Positions 1-50,026 of a stretch of DNA of 64,000 nt are shown in pieces. The DNA is taken from the NCBI GenBank assembly GCA_026745465.1, contig JACYXH010000221.1, positions 227,501-291,500 on the forward strand, given 5' to 3'. The position numbers and the translations under genes were made by a program. The notes under the pieces are model-generated. The model searched no databases. It was not told the origin of the DNA and saw only the letters and a list, made by a program, of their open reading frames with translations. The DNA is from Lota lota (Eukaryota > Chordata > Actinopteri > Gadiformes > Lotidae). Within the stretch, counting starts at the first letter, position 1. Every line of letters begins with the position of its first letter.

Positions 1-2060
1 ACACACACACACGCACACACACACACACACACACATAAAACTTGCAAATGGCAGCTGCCTCGATGGCTGTGATGGGGCTCGTTTTTATTTCGTGTTATTT
101 ATTTCTTTTTGCATGTGGGTTAGCTGTTCTCGGAGGTTGTAGCAGACTGGGGGGGGGGGGGGCTGTTGTTCTTGGATTGTCCTCTTTCTTCCTCCTTCCT
201 TGTGTTCTCTGTCCTCAGGCTCAGACTCGCAGGCTCAGACTGGTGTGTGTTTTTGTGCGTGAGTGCAAGAGAGGCCGACACGAGAAAAGCCCATTGACAG
301 CATGTCCCCTTCATCCAGTAGAGGGTGGAGACCGGGACAGGGGAGACACCCCTGTCCCGGTCTCCAATGCGACCGGCCCCGGCGGCAGGCCTGCGTGGAT
401 GCGGGGGGGGCCCGAGTGGCAGGAGTTTCCTCCAGAGATAATTCATCTGAGCCTCTCCTTCTCTTTGAAATGTCCTGACGGAGCCCCTGCCCGGTGAGTG
501 CTGCCCTGCGCGGGTCCTGCCTGTTCTAGCCGGCTGCTACTGGAGCTGTCTCACAGTGCCGCTGGAGACAAAGGGGTTTTAAAAGGGGAACCGTCCTCTG
601 TGTGCCCCGGGGGCCAGGACGAGGGGGTGCATTTCGGATTGATTATCAATCGATCCGCTATTCATTCCTGGCTGACCCTATCCAGTGTTCCACGCAAAGT
701 CAACCAGTCTGGTGAACACACCCGTACAGGAGGAGCTTTGCATTTTGGTTGTTTTCAAGGATATCAATGGCGCCATTCGTTTGCATTTATGTTGCTTATT
801 ATGAACACCTTTGGCCAAAAGAAATGACTTGAGTCTGATTATTATTATTATTATTTAACAGAGGGAAGAATGTTTTTTGATTACATATTTTTGACCTATT
901 ATGTTCAATGAGACACATTGTGTCTCATTATTTAACAAAATAATGTTAAATATTATATTATCTTAGTATGTTATAATTTAAATAACGGTTACATACATGC
1001 AGTTTGTTCAACTATAATGCTTGTGTTTGAACCATCGTACCATAGTCAGGATGTTCTCCACCCAAGCTGGTGCTGACTAAACAAATGCTGGACCTCCATC
1101 TCTGTTTCACTGAGCCACATGGACTTAGAAGCTTTGAACGCTCTCCCATACAAACCGCTAAGACTTGAGGTAAAACAGGTGCTGTGTTCCCTTGTACCTG
1201 CATTCGCCAACATCTGTTGTGTGTTCTGAAGAACTAAATGTGTCCACCAGCCCCAGGCTCCAGAGTAGAGATATAAGCCCACATCTCCACTGTCCATGTG
1301 AAGGATACTCTTCTAAGATCCCCTGTATAGTTGGCTGCTGCTGGTCATTAGTTCCTCACTACCAGCCTGATGCTACCCGTCACACGTCTTGGACTGCACA
1401 GAAGGCATCCACACAGTGAGAGGAAGCAGGTGGGGGAAGCCACGGGCCTTTCAAGCTATTTCTGCAATTATAATTATGCTCGCATTGCAGGAAGGCCACT
1501 CTGGGTTTGGTGTGCCTCATCGCTAAACAGACAAACGCAGAGGAATGCTAATCAACGTCTCAGCTCCATCAGCTCACTGGAGACGTGTGTGCAGCTTTTT
1601 CAAATCTTCTTCAAGGGTGGGAATAATCGGAGGCAGCCTCCGACCAGAATGCTGGCTCCCCGAGGTGAGAGGAACTGTATAGCTTCTCTGTAAACATATT
1701 TACAGTAGCTCCTCGCGATGGGAACAGGAAAACAAGTGTTTATTTAACACTGCCAGCACAATGTCCTCTCTATAGTATGTTTTCTTCCTAGATCTGCATT
1801 GTGTTATTTCCAGTTTGTTCAACACATCACAATTTTGCAGTGTAGTTCTTTATGCGTGTATGTGTCCGTGTCTCTTCCTCTGTGTGTGTGTGTGTCTGTC
1901 AGTCCGTCTATCTGTCCGTCTGGCTGTTTGCCCAACTGTCCGTCTGTCTGTCTGTCTTGATATTGATCTCTTGATATCAAGAGTAAAGTTAACTATCTTT
2001 ACCAGCAGTATCGCATAATAATGGGATGATGTGCACAACTCATAACGTGTTCACACTTCA

Positions 2061-2061
2061 C

Positions 2062-2100
<39 letters not shown>

Positions 2101-2371
2101 CCCCGCTCTCTCTCTCTCTCTAGCTCTCCCCATCTCTCTCTCACACACTCTCTAACTCTCTCTAGCTCTCTCTAACTCTCTCTCCCGCCGCCTCTCTCTC
2201 TCTCTCACTCTCCCACCCTCTCTCTCTCTCTCCCCCCTCTCTCTCTCTAACTCTCTCTCTCACCCATCCTCTCTCTCTCTCCCCCCCTCTCTCTCTCTCT
2301 CTAATTGTCCATCTCTCTCTCTCCACCCGCTCTCTCTCTCTCCACCCCCTCTCTCCCCCCCTCTCTCTATC
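2061..2371. repeat. CT-rich simple repeat
   Basis: Interrupted (CT)n with C-runs and occasional TAA or AGC interruptions; on the transcribed minus strand it is a purine (GA) tract. Confidence 0.9.
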
Positions 2372-20222
<17,851 letters not shown>

Positions 20223-21543
20223 TATGACATTGAGATACAATAAAATATAAAGAAATAAGTCCAGACTGTTTGGCTATATCGATTGTCACCGGTTATTGTC
20301 TCCCTATGTATTGGCGAGAGCGATCAGTTTAGAGCTCGTTTGAAAGCTTAAAAAAAGAAGAAGGGAAACATGGCAAAAGACGACCGTGCATTCACTGAAT
20401 TAAGAGATACTCGTCTGCATCGGATGCTGTCCGACAGTTTGCATTTGTTGTCACACACCTCCTGGGCGGTCCAGTTGGTCATCCGTGTGTCGATGTAGGC
20501 TACATATTTGTGCCGCTCCGACATTGTGCGCAAAAGTGGGAAAAAAAACTGTTGGAAAGTCACCTTAGCTTGACATGAGAGGAATACGCCGAGCGACGGG
20601 TGATACGGAGACAAGAAGGTCACGCGCAGTGAATGCCTCTCTTTTTCATCCGTTTCTCGCCAGGTGACAGAGATAAATAAGGCGACAACATTCCTGTAAA
20701 ATACAGTAGCATCAAAGGACCGCTGACATCACTCATCTATAGTGCCTTGCATTTTGGTGTTGTTGAATATTCATCATGCTGCTCTATTGGGTTGCCATAG
20801 GAGCGAGAACTGCAAATAAGCTCAGCCCACCTTGGTTAAAGGGGCATGCTCGTCCCATTCTTAAATCGTCCTCCTGTCTTTTTAAGTTGGGGCTACAGGT
20901 TGGCTAGCCTAGCCTTTTGTTTGTATAGGACGAGCGCAAGGGTTCTGACATCGTCTGGGAAATACAGTAGGTTGAGGTTGGATTGGTTTGCAAGGGAGAT
21001 GCGGTGCGTAAATTGCGCACCATAAAACATAAGTGTAATGTTATATTACAGGATACGTTCCGGTGTTTCATTCAAAGTAGCTGCTGTCTAAGTTATTCGT
21101 TGATATTTGATACATCCACGTACAGAGTTATTTGCAGTCTTTAAATTAACAATAAAATGTAGGCTATCGTGTGACCTGACCGAACGGAGGAAATACATCG
21201 CACTGCAGAATTAGGCTATATTCTGCTGCACAGAAGATATCAATGTTGTAGAACATAAATTGTAATTTATATTACTTTAATTAATATAGCGTCAATATCA
21301 TTGCGGCCATTGTGTGGGGACGGTGCATAGTTGCGAACAAGTCATTCGAACGAATATGTTTTTTTGTTATTTGGTTATTAAACGAATATGTGACCATGTT
21401 TTAATAAGCTAGTTTTAATAATTAAGTTTGAATAATTCATCACGAGAATAAGAATCACACCGAATTAGCCAAAATCTTACAGGAGGCTATCGCCGGTGAA
21501 ATCCACATGTCTGTCTAGAAGCGCAACTGGAGCCAGAAATACG

Positions 21544-21682
<139 letters not shown>

Positions 21683-21910
21683 TTTGTGTGTGCGCGCTTG
21701 TGCGTGTCTGTGTAGCATGTGATTTGCCGTTGGAAACGTCCTTGGTTAAACACGCCGGTCCAGATCACACGCACCGTTTTTGGATTTTCAAACACACCTT
21801 GATGCTCCCTCTATTGGTCAGAAACGTCGCTTACAGTTGTATGCAATTATGGACCTCGACACATTATGTCACCGCCGTTTTGGGACCTCTACATCCTAAC
21901 CTCATCTGGT

Positions 21911-22034
<124 letters not shown>

Positions 22035-22863
22035 ATTTCTGAAGTGAAAAACGGGGGCATATGTAGTTTGGCGGTCAATATATCAACAAAATATCTGATG
22101 TTATTATTTCTGAAAAAGGTGACATGTGACATTTACTGCCTGTATTGCATATTCTTATCATGTAGTAGCCTACTGTAGTAAAATGTTGGGCAGCACATGC
22201 CAAATGGTTTACTGTGATGTTTGATTTGGTAAACCAGCCCAAAACAATCCAAAGTAGCTATTCCAATAGGGAATCTTTCTATTTTGTATTGATAGATTGA
22301 TATATTTGTATTGATTCTATTGTTTATGATTGGTCCCCTGTAGCGAGGTCGCGTCACTGACATGCTTATAGGCTTTGATAGACCCTATCAGATGGGCAAG
22401 AGACTTATTACCAACTGTCTAGAAATGTATATTCATCTGACAGCTACAACCATTGCCATTTCAAAATCGATTCATATATTTTACAAAACCTTTTATACAT
22501 TTTATAAACGGGGACATCTCCGGGGACACCTCCAGCCGTGGACAGGCCACCAGAAACGGGGACCGTCCCCGGAAAACGTGGACCTCTGGTCACCCAATCT
22601 CTCTCTCTCTCTCTCTAGTGTAAAAAAATAAATAAAATACATATTAACGAATAAAGCCAAGTTATAACACAAAAATGTTGGTCCGAAACTAAACGGACTG
22701 GACCGGGTCACAAATCAATGTATTTGATGCATAGGATACAACGTCAATATCTTTGACGTGTGACGTTCGTGTCAATGCGCGGGAAATACACGCCATTGAA
22801 TAGTTGGTATATTTGCGTATATTCTTCTCACTACGGCTTCAGCTCAGCGTGCTTTTACTCACC

Positions 22864-22944
22864 ATGGCTAACAGTTGTACGTGGATTTTGAAGCGCTATG
22901 GCCGTTTTCTGCCGGGGTCGACAGGTGACGGAGACAAGTGGAAG
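22864..22944 (+). CDS. rec114: rec114 exon 1
   Basis: 27 codons starting at an ATG in a good context (CTCACCATGG). It encodes MANSCTWILKRYGRFLPG, with KRYGRF shared with mammalian REC114. Donor AAG|GTAACT. Confidence 0.85.
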
Positions 22945-25900
22945 GTAACTTAACTCCCGTCTCTCGACATTCATCTTGCTAACATTACCCACGCGTTCCT
23001 GGCCTTGCTACGCGTTATTACACATTTGACTCAAGCTAGGAACTAAACTACCTAGCCTAAACCTACAGGTGACCTACCAAACAGCAGCCTGCATCATTTG
23101 TAGGCTATATCAATGTAAAAATGCAGGCCCGGCATGCGTATTTCTTTCCATGTTATAAACGGATGGGTGCTCTGAATTCAGGAATACCCCCAGCCTGGTC
23201 AATGCTAATTAAGCAGTTCATTACTGTCTGCGTCTGTGGCCTCCAGGTATTTGAAGCAGATGGTGGTAAACGTGAGCTGGTGCTTACAATCGTGGAATCT
23301 GGACACATGCTGGTATCCCAAGGACAGGAGCTCTTGGTAAGCAGGCCAGGCTATTTCTAATCATAACAGGTCCCCTTTACCTTTTTAAAAACGTCCACAA
23401 AACAATCCCTTTTTAAGCTCATGTTACAGTTCATTTAATAACATGCTAAAAAAAATAGCACACTGGAAAGGACAGTGATATATAATCTTCATGCCTACAT
23501 TAGTATGAGACATTTTTTTGGACCCCGCCAATACTAATAAATAGACCTATATGAAACAATACTGATTTGTAGCAGCCTAGTTGATAGGAAAATACTGTGC
23601 CAGATTTGATGAGACCATGGCTTTCCAGATGAAACCGTTTTGTGAAGTCTGTATGACATATTCTGCACTACAGTCTGACATTTTACCCCAAATCTCTGGG
23701 GCAAGGACCCGTCAGGCCTATTAATTTCAAGGTTTACTTGGGTACAGGTTAAAAGGATAGTGCCATCACTGTTTTTGGCTGTGGTCCTGTTTGGGCAGAA
23801 AAAAGTTATTACCCCTCAGGGCAAATTAACATTTGGACTGAAATACCGTCAGGAAACGCCTTGTTGACCATCAGTATACCAATAGCCGCGCTAGTTGATA
23901 TGCGGCATGGAACATTGTTTTGGCATTTGTCGTCCTACTGCATCACGGCACACTGACTTAAACTTTTCAATTCCCTGTGCAGGATCCTGCCCGGTTGCAG
24001 TCAGAACAAGAGGTGTTGGTACATTTTAAGCGTGACATTTGAATCTGTGTACTCAGATCATGGCCAGATGCTTTTGTTAGTGATGAGCTCATTTTGAAGA
24101 GCAGCAACGCAGTTGATCTGATGAAAAGGTGAAAATAGGCAGTGAAAATTTGATATTTACGAGTCACCGTGGAGGGACATAGAATTTAGTTTGCTGCCCC
24201 GGAGACGGCAGGAGCCCATTGGGCTAAAGAATGTCTCATTAATGGTATTTTGACAGGAGATACAGCTATCTTGGCCAGCCAGGGTACCCTGCCAGACATA
24301 TCCAGGTCTGACCACTGAGAGCTTTCACACTGGATGATAGACGGGTTTATTAGAGATTGGTCTCTGAATCTCTGAATCCTTCCTTGGTGAGAGCTTAGCG
24401 CTATATCGCGCATACACATCCCGCCGATAGATGAACCCAGACCTATTTTTTTTTTACGTTGCGTACAGCTGAATATTGATTGATTTAACAGGAAAGCATG
24501 TGCTTCTCTGGACTACAAATATTAGTTGAAATGTAGAAAGATTGGACAATATTAATGTCATAGTTAATTGCAATAATAAGAAAATCCTAATACAATAACA
24601 CGTTATTAATAATGATTTTGTGTTTTTGATACCAACTATTCACATGTTTAACTACTACATGCATTTCTTTTGTCTCATAGACAGGAAGCACACACATTTA
24701 TTTATTACATTTTTGGTATGTAGGTTCCTCTAAATTATTACAGCTAAGTTACTCTCGTGAGTGCTGAGACAATAATGCAATTGTGTAAATGGAGACCCCT
24801 GCAGACAAGTTTATGTATCTTTTGCCTATCTTCAGCTCAACAACCAGCTTGTAGATGAGATCTGTAACTTGTATGTTTAGAGCCCAGTTGAAGTTTATCG
24901 TGGTTATATTAATATTTTGTTTGCTTGGAAATTATTGAACTCATCCATAGCAGAGTATTGTTTGTGACTGATTTTGTGACGCCTAAAGTACCTCATCAGT
25001 ATCTTATGATTTTCAGTAACTTTGCAAACGTTAATATTAATATTGTTATATAATAATAATAATTGTTTTCTTTCAGGAAGGAATATCTTTAATTGGGGCT
25101 ACAGAATTTCTGAAAGTACAGAGGAAAACAGATAGCCTGCTTTTTCGTTGTGCTGCAAAGGTCAGTTGTTTTCAGTCTGTTACAGCCTACGACTGGTCAA
25201 GTTTAGTCCGCCAAAGGCTTTGTGGATGTGCCTTCCCAACATAGTAAACATGGAAATAACGTTAACGGGCTAACGGCCAGGCCGGTGGATCCGATAGATA
25301 TTTAGTGGTTTGATTTGAATGCCTAATGTAAAAACAGGAATTTAAATCCATGGCAGATCAGCGCCTTGAAGGTCAGTGTGTTGTGTTGTCTAGGGAGAGA
25401 GCCGACTGATGCGGATGCAGTTCGGGGGCAGCAAGGCAGAGGCTCTGGAGAAGTGTTCCAGCGCTGTTGTCAAGCTGACAGAGTACCTGCCTGTCACCAC
25501 TCAAGATGACACCGCATCACCTTCCTCCTGTGTGCCTGCGCCCCCAAATCAGCCCCCTACTGCGACCACCACAACAGAGCAGGTAACCCACATAACAACA
25601 AATTACTGTGTGTGTGTGTGTGTGTGTGTGTTCCATGGAAAGTCCCCCCTTACATTTCATGTACCAAGCTAGAATTAGAATTGTCCCGGATGTGTGACTG
25701 TAAACATTTAGGCCTTAGAGTCATACTTCTTCTTCTGGCATATGTTCTTCAGTGAACAACCAACCCACAATACTTATCTTACCACGGTTTAAATAGTAGT
25801 GTCTCTATGTTAGGACAAGCAACATCATTGTAACCTGCTCAAGTGTCCCCACTAGAGGGTACTGTTGACAGCATTGTCCTTTCCTCTTAGAGGTGGCTTA

Positions 25901-27259
25901 GCGGTGAGGATGAAGCACATACATCAGTACAGTAGGATAACAATTTATATATATATTAGCTTAATATATGGCCAACCTTCACTTTTATAAAATTATCTGT
26001 TTAAAGCCGGGACTACTCAACCAATTACTAGTACTGTGTCCCAATCACAGACCTTCTGTCTAGCTCAAATGCCCCATGAATAAACACATTTTTTTTGCTA
26101 TGTTTTAAGGATTCAACCGGAGGCGTCCCAGACCCTCTTAAGACTTATTTGTTATTCATTTCTTAACAAAATAAGCATTTCATGTATTTGTACTCCTTTT
26201 CGGAAGTGTGACGATCAAGGTCCTTTACATGTACACAGTTACATGATTAGTGCAAATGAGGTGGTTTGCATAGAAGAGCGGTGCCCCTGGAAGCAGGAAC
26301 AGATCCAGTCGAAAACAGGAATGCTTATTGTCAGGAACAGAGTTGAAAGTGTGACCTTTAGGGCGTTGTGAGGCACACTGAAAGAGCCTGCCGTGAAGAT
26401 ATAGAGTGGGAACCTTTGATGGGTTGGAATCCTTCAATTAATAATGAAGTGATTGATTAGACATTTAACCCTCCGGTTACATGGCCGGCCATTACGACCC
26501 CTCTGCTCTCTGCTGTGTTTGATTGTATGAACAGACTGCACAGATGGAGGCGGTGACAGGTGAACCCGAGACGGTCCATGGATCCTTGTCCATCCAACGT
26601 CTTGCCCAGGTATCTCAGGAGTATAGTCAAGAACAGGAACAGAATTGCACTATTCATTTAAAATATTGGTTCATTTAAATGCAAGTAAATGATTGAAGAC
26701 ACTTAGGCCACTGCAGTATTTTAAATAAACTATTTTCTTAAATCACAATATAATTTGGGTTATTCCAGGTCTAAAATTAAAAACACTGCCATGTTTTCCT
26801 GGCTACCCATGCAACTAACCAGCAGTTTTGACTCATTCGTTATGCTAATTAGCAAATCCAGCTGGCTGACTCAAAATATTGAGAGGGACTTGACACTGCA
26901 TTTCCCCCCTTCTTTTCTCACCATTAAAAATGTGCAATTTGCTTTGTGTTTTTCTTCAAGGACCTATTCAATGCAATTCTGTACTGCTGATTTCATATGC
27001 TAACACGATAGGGCTGTGGAGTGGGATTAGAGAGCTGTGTTTCTGGATGGTACTCCCATTCAAAGGCCCTTGACCTCTGATGTCTCCTATGCAGCACTTC
27101 ATCGGGCAGCAGGGCCTGTCCCTGCCTCTGGTGTACCGCCACAGTCCCCTGCCAGCGGGCAACCTGGAGGCCTTCCTGCGGGCCTGTCTGCTGGACTCCA
27201 GCTTCCCTGCCTTTGTGGAGGAGGTGGAGAGCGAGATGAGGAAGCTGCTTCAAGACTGA
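22864..27259 (+). CDS. rec114: REC114 meiotic recombination protein (complete, 6 exons)
   Basis: Partner of MEI4 and IHO1 on meiotic chromosome axes that promotes SPO11/TOPOVIBL double-strand breaks. Six exons (22864-22944, 23247-23336, 25077-25160, 25394-25582, 26535-26609, 27095-27259), all phase 0, give 228 codons including the stop. The N-terminus WILKRYGRFLP, then ELVLTIVESGHMLVSQGQ and SLIGATEFLKV, match the PH-like N-terminal domain of vertebrate REC114. The C-terminus LPLVYRH and SSFPAFVEEVESEMRKLL matches the C-terminal helix region that binds partners. The middle (exons 4-5) is Pro/Thr rich and poorly conserved, as expected for this fast-evolving family. All splice sites are canonical. 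It is divergent from hcn4 and lies tail-to-tail with nptn, as in human. The 227 aa product looks intact. Confidence 0.9.
23247..23336 (+). CDS. rec114: rec114 exon 2
   Basis: 30 codons (VFEADGGKRELVLTIVESGH...). The acceptor is CCTCCAG|G and the donor TTG|GTAAGC. The LTIVESGH motif is one of the best-conserved strands of the PH-like domain. Confidence 0.9.
23337..25076 (+). other. rec114: rec114 intron 2
   Basis: 1.7 kb of AT-rich intron. No exon, repeat array or RNA gene recognised. The other rec114 introns are shorter; intron 4 (25583-26534) begins with a (TG)n run near 25608-25630. Confidence 0.7.
25077..25160 (+). CDS. rec114: rec114 exon 3
   Basis: 28 codons (EGISLIGATEFLKVQRKTDS...), preceded by a strong tract TTTTCTTTCAG and followed by AAG|GTCAGT. 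Confidence 0.85.
25394..25582 (+). CDS. rec114: rec114 exon 4
   Basis: 63 codons. It opens with GESRLMRMQFGGSKAEALEK, the last strand and helix of the PH-like domain, then turns into a Pro/Thr-rich linker. Acceptor TTGTCTAG|G, donor CAG|GTAACC. Confidence 0.87.
26535..26609 (+). CDS. rec114: rec114 exon 5
   Basis: 25 codons (TAQMEAVTGEPETVHGSLSI...LAQ). Acceptor GAACAG|A, donor CAG|GTATCT. It is poorly conserved but its phase and splice sites fit, and it ends in the RLAQ motif expected before the C-terminal exon. Confidence 0.75.
27095..27259 (+). CDS. rec114: rec114 exon 6 (terminal)
   Basis: 54 codons plus TGA at 27257-27259. It encodes HFIGQQGLSLPLVYRH and then DSSFPAFVEEVESEMRKLLQD, the conserved C-terminal helical region. 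Acceptor CCTATGCAG|C. Confidence 0.9.
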   Translation, partial: HFIGQQGLSLPLVYRHSPLPAGNLEAFLRACLLDSSFPAFVEEVESEMRKLLQD

Positions 27260-46777
<19,518 letters not shown>

Positions 46778-47549
46778 TCTTCTGCTTCGATGAGAGGACC
46801 GAGGGCTTCTTGGCAGGACGAATGGAGGAGGAGGTCGATTTACTGAATACGGGAACTAAAAAGATTGTCCGGACATAGCGCCGAGACTTGCGAAACGTAG
46901 CAATTAGGATAACATGAAAGACGTTGGCAGTCACGGAAGAGGCCAGCGATTCAGGGATGTCAAAATCTGGCCATAGGAGGCGAGGGTTCCGCCGTTAAAA
47001 TGCAGAGCAGAATTCTCCCTATGTGGTGAGATCGTCCTCGATGTAGTTCCGTGAAATCAAAGATGCGCAGACCGATGCGCATTGGCGCTGTAGCGTTTCC
47101 AGCTCAGCGATAAAGTGGAACTGCTTTTTGTTTTGATAGATGCAAACGTTTCAAACAGCTATATTAAATCGGTATTGACCAAGCAATAATGCAACATTAA
47201 AGATCACCCAGTTGTAGGGAAGTAAGTGTAAGTAACAGGCAGGGTGTGTACCTGCTCACGACTCACGACCCCCGCTAATACACTACTACTACAACAACTA
47301 CAACTTACTTTTCACAACTATTCAACAGTCGTGTATTGCAGGTAGTTTGGTCAGATAGAATCAGGCAGAGTAGGATGGGCCCCTCTAGTCTCGGGATTAT
47401 AATGACAATGAGTTTTGTACCAGCAAAGCAGGATACACTATTACACAGAAATGTAGAAGGCTCCTTCTAAGTCCCGGGGACCATACTTTTTCCCTTGCAC
47501 ATAGTAGGGTTTTCTGGGGACAATACCCAGATATAGATATAGAACCCAG

Positions 47550-47630
<81 letters not shown>

Positions 47631-48710
47631 ACGTCTATTTATATAATGTATTATTTATATAATGTATTCTTTAACGTCTTCTATAATGTGTGCGTAATGT
47701 GCACAGCAGACCTTTGTCTGATAAGTTTGAACGGGAGGGCACTGGGGTGTTACTCGTGAGCTCATTTGTAAAACAATCCTCGCAGAGAACAATCCGATTT
47801 TCAAACTGTATTTAGGCCTACGACGTGCGTATCGCCACCTAACATGGCCCCTGTAATCCCGTTTTGGGATTACACGTTTCGTAGTACATGTGCGACCTCA
47901 TGTGGTGAGTTACAGCAAAGTTTATCAAACGTCCAGGACATGGAAAGTTACCTTTTGTGAGTTGTCAAATCAAATGAATATGGCATCCTCATGTCTTTTT
48001 TTAATTAGGTTTACACACCTGTATGAATCAAAAGACATCATTGATCCATAAGTTATTCAACCTCTTTGAAATATTGTAATTCTCAAAATCATTTAGATTT
48101 TAAAAAGCCTTCATTTGGCAATCCTACAACACATCTGGACCTATGCCGTAAACCACCAGTGGCTTTGGACCCACAGTTGAACCAATGAGTTATGGCATGT
48201 TCGCAAAAAACATCCTTCTTATAGTTTATTAAAATAGAATCAATATAAAATCTAGTTCACACACATTGTTAATTAGTATAACCACTTATCTCCATCGTAA
48301 AATGTAACACCTAAATAAGTGCATAATTTTAACATATTCAATTGCTAGGGATTTGCCCAGCTATTCCATGTACACTATTATTCTGCAGGGCATTTGCAAA
48401 GGGCTGGTCCAAACTACACCACAGAACAAACTTCCCTCCCTTTTACTCCCCTCCCTCCAGTTTGTCAATGGAAGACTACGTTTAAAATGTAACCCCACCT
48501 GAAATCTATTGTCGACCAATCACATGCTAGAACGCCTGCATGGATGGGGCGCCCTCCTTTGTTCAAAACCAATGAGAATGGAAGTGTGGCATTTTGCCTG
48601 GGGGGGAAAACTTAGCCCTGGATGTGTTAATTGCGCATCACTTAACTGTTGTCAATGTGTTCACAACGGTGGATCCTCTTTTGTTATATTAATTTTCGGG
48701 TCATTTTATT
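46778..48710. promoter_or_regulatory. divergent nptn/CALHM-like intergenic region
   Basis: The nptn 5' UTR and promoter are probably within 46778-47110, which is GC-richer with several CpGs. A (AC)n run lies at 47552-47626. 47752-48525 is the part shared with the decayed copy at 56.8-57.1 kb. No TATA box was assigned for either gene. Confidence 0.5.
47552..47626. repeat. (AC)n microsatellite
   Basis: 37 uninterrupted AC units. Confidence 0.95.
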
Positions 48711-49175
48711 ATGGAAGGTAGACAACAATGGCTTACCAGGCTGAAGAATGAGCTAAGCAACAGTCCTCTGGTGTCAAATGTAGCTTTTGGCTTTATCCTC
48801 ATGGGACTAGAGAAGCTGGTGGAGTTGGAGTTTGAGTGTCCTTGTGATCCTACATGGAACGGAGTGTTTTCGTCTGCGTTCTTCATCATTCCGGCCGTAA
48901 TGGCCTTCACGTTGATGCTGATCATTCAAGGGTGCAGATGCGATACGTGGTGCAGGAACCCCGTTTCCTTCTCAAGTTTTGTTCCCGCTATTGTTTGGCT
49001 GATTTTGCTGTTCCTGGACGGCCAGTACTTTGCCTGTGCTATGACAGACTGGGAGGGCAGATTTGTGATAGTGGACAAGGCAGCTCCTCAAAAGTGGTGT
49101 GAGCCAACTAGTGAAGGGGACGTCCCTCTACAAGAACTGATGCTGCGCTCCCAGAACTTATTTGTTTTTTCTCAG
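48711..49175 (+). CDS. CALHM-like exon 1
   Basis: 155 codons beginning MEGRQQWLTRLKNELSNSPL and ending LFVFSQ, with donor CTCAG|GTGAGT. It contains three of the four membrane segments and all four predicted disulfide cysteines. The first ATG of the open frame is used; an in-frame stop lies just upstream. Confidence 0.85.
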
Positions 49176-49330
49176 GTGAGTGGAAGAATTGTCTCTACGT
49201 TGATCACATAGATTTACGGGGTTCAGGGATACACTGTGTGCACTAAGAGCCTGAGAGAGGCCCCTACACTGAACCCTTTCAAAAGCAAGTTAAGAACCAT
49301 ACTTTTCACTACCATCTATGCTTCAGTTCT

Positions 49331-49398
<68 letters not shown>

Positions 49399-50026
49399 GG
49401 ATATTGTGAGATTTGCACAAACAACTGTTGATATGCATACTTATATTCTGCACTTGCACATGTAGTTTGATTGTATTGTTACTTTATGTTACGCACATTG
49501 TGTTATCCTTTGTATGAAATGTGCTATATAAAGCTTGACTTGACTAAATGCACTGGACTAAAACATCCATAATGTAAATGAACCTTTACAATAATTAGCA
49601 TATAAATAACATTGCATAGACTTATATTGGGGGCAGGATAGTGTAGTGTTCTAGTCGGAAGGTTCTGGGTTTGATCCCTCAGTGTCCGCGGTCTACCTGT
49701 AGTCATTCTTGAGGAAGACTAGCATGCTCCTTAATGACCTGCATTGGAATGCACTGGGAGTTGCTTTGGATAAAAGTGTCTGCTAAAGGACTAAATAGTC
49801 AATCATAACACCATTTAATAGTTGCATTACTTATCAACATGCACTGTGACTTTACTCTACTTTCCTTTCCTAGGTGATAGGCATAATCCTTCTGATATTC
49901 ATCTGTGTGGGACTCATCGTGTATGTGATGAGACAGAGCTGTGAACAGGACATGGAGATGCAGGATGCAGAAGTAGCTGAGCTTACAGTACTCAGGATGA
50001 GCTCTCTGCGGACCCGGGCTCCCTGA
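48711..50026 (+). CDS. CALHM-family channel protein, short form (2 exons)
   Basis: Member of the calcium homeostasis modulator (CALHM/FAM26) family of large-pore plasma-membrane channels. Exons 48711-49175 and 49874-50026 join in phase 0 (CAG|GTGAGT ... TTTCCTAG|GTG) to give 205 residues. Family marks seen are the CPC motif at residues 43-45 (ELEFECPCDP), the partner cysteines C109 (FACAMT) and C130 (KWCEP), and the third-helix signature VPAIVWLILLFLDGQYF. Four hydrophobic segments fall near residues 20-40, 53-73, 88-110 and 156-175. Family members usually have 310-350 residues with a long helical C-terminal domain; here only about 30 residues follow the fourth segment. I cannot assign it to a numbered CALHM. 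Function as a channel is inferred from the family only. It is convergent with the UGT gene, and a decayed duplicate of the locus lies about 9 kb to the right. Confidence 0.82.
49335..49395. repeat. (GT)n microsatellite
   Basis: About 30 GT units in the CALHM-like intron. Confidence 0.95.
49629..49794 (+). mobile_element. tRNA-derived SINE
   Basis: An A-box-like GGATAGTGTAGTGTTCTAG and a B-box-like GGGTTTGATCCC, then a body with GGTCTACCTGTAGTCATTCT, and the 3' tail GTTGCTTTGGATAAAAGTGT plus CTGCTAAA. That tail is characteristic of widespread fish SINEs. Confidence 0.75.
49874..50026 (+). CDS. CALHM-like exon 2 (terminal)
   Basis: 50 codons plus TGA, preceded by TTTCCTTTCCTAG. It encodes the fourth membrane helix VIGIILLIFICVGLIVYVM and a short tail with an acidic patch (CEQDMEMQDAEVAEL). 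Confidence 0.8.
   Translation: MIGIILLIFICVGLIVYVMRQSCEQDMEMQDAEVAELTVLRMSSLRTRAP

Larger units (their letters stand above)
49176..49873 (+). other. intron of the CALHM-like gene
   Basis: 698 bp containing a (GT)n run at 49335-49395 and a SINE at 49629-49794, so about a third of the intron is repeat. Confidence 0.8.

Noticed and set aside
42-497. 151-codon frame at the left end and a 108-codon frame on the opposite strand
   Set aside because: No known domain, biased composition from simple repeats and the inverted repeat, and it sits in hcn4 intron 2. HCN4 exon 3 motifs are absent.
20348-20623. 91-codon frame upstream of hcn4 as a separate gene
   Set aside because: It lies in the presumed hcn4 5' UTR or promoter, has no domain and ends in a poly-Phe stretch from a poly-A run.
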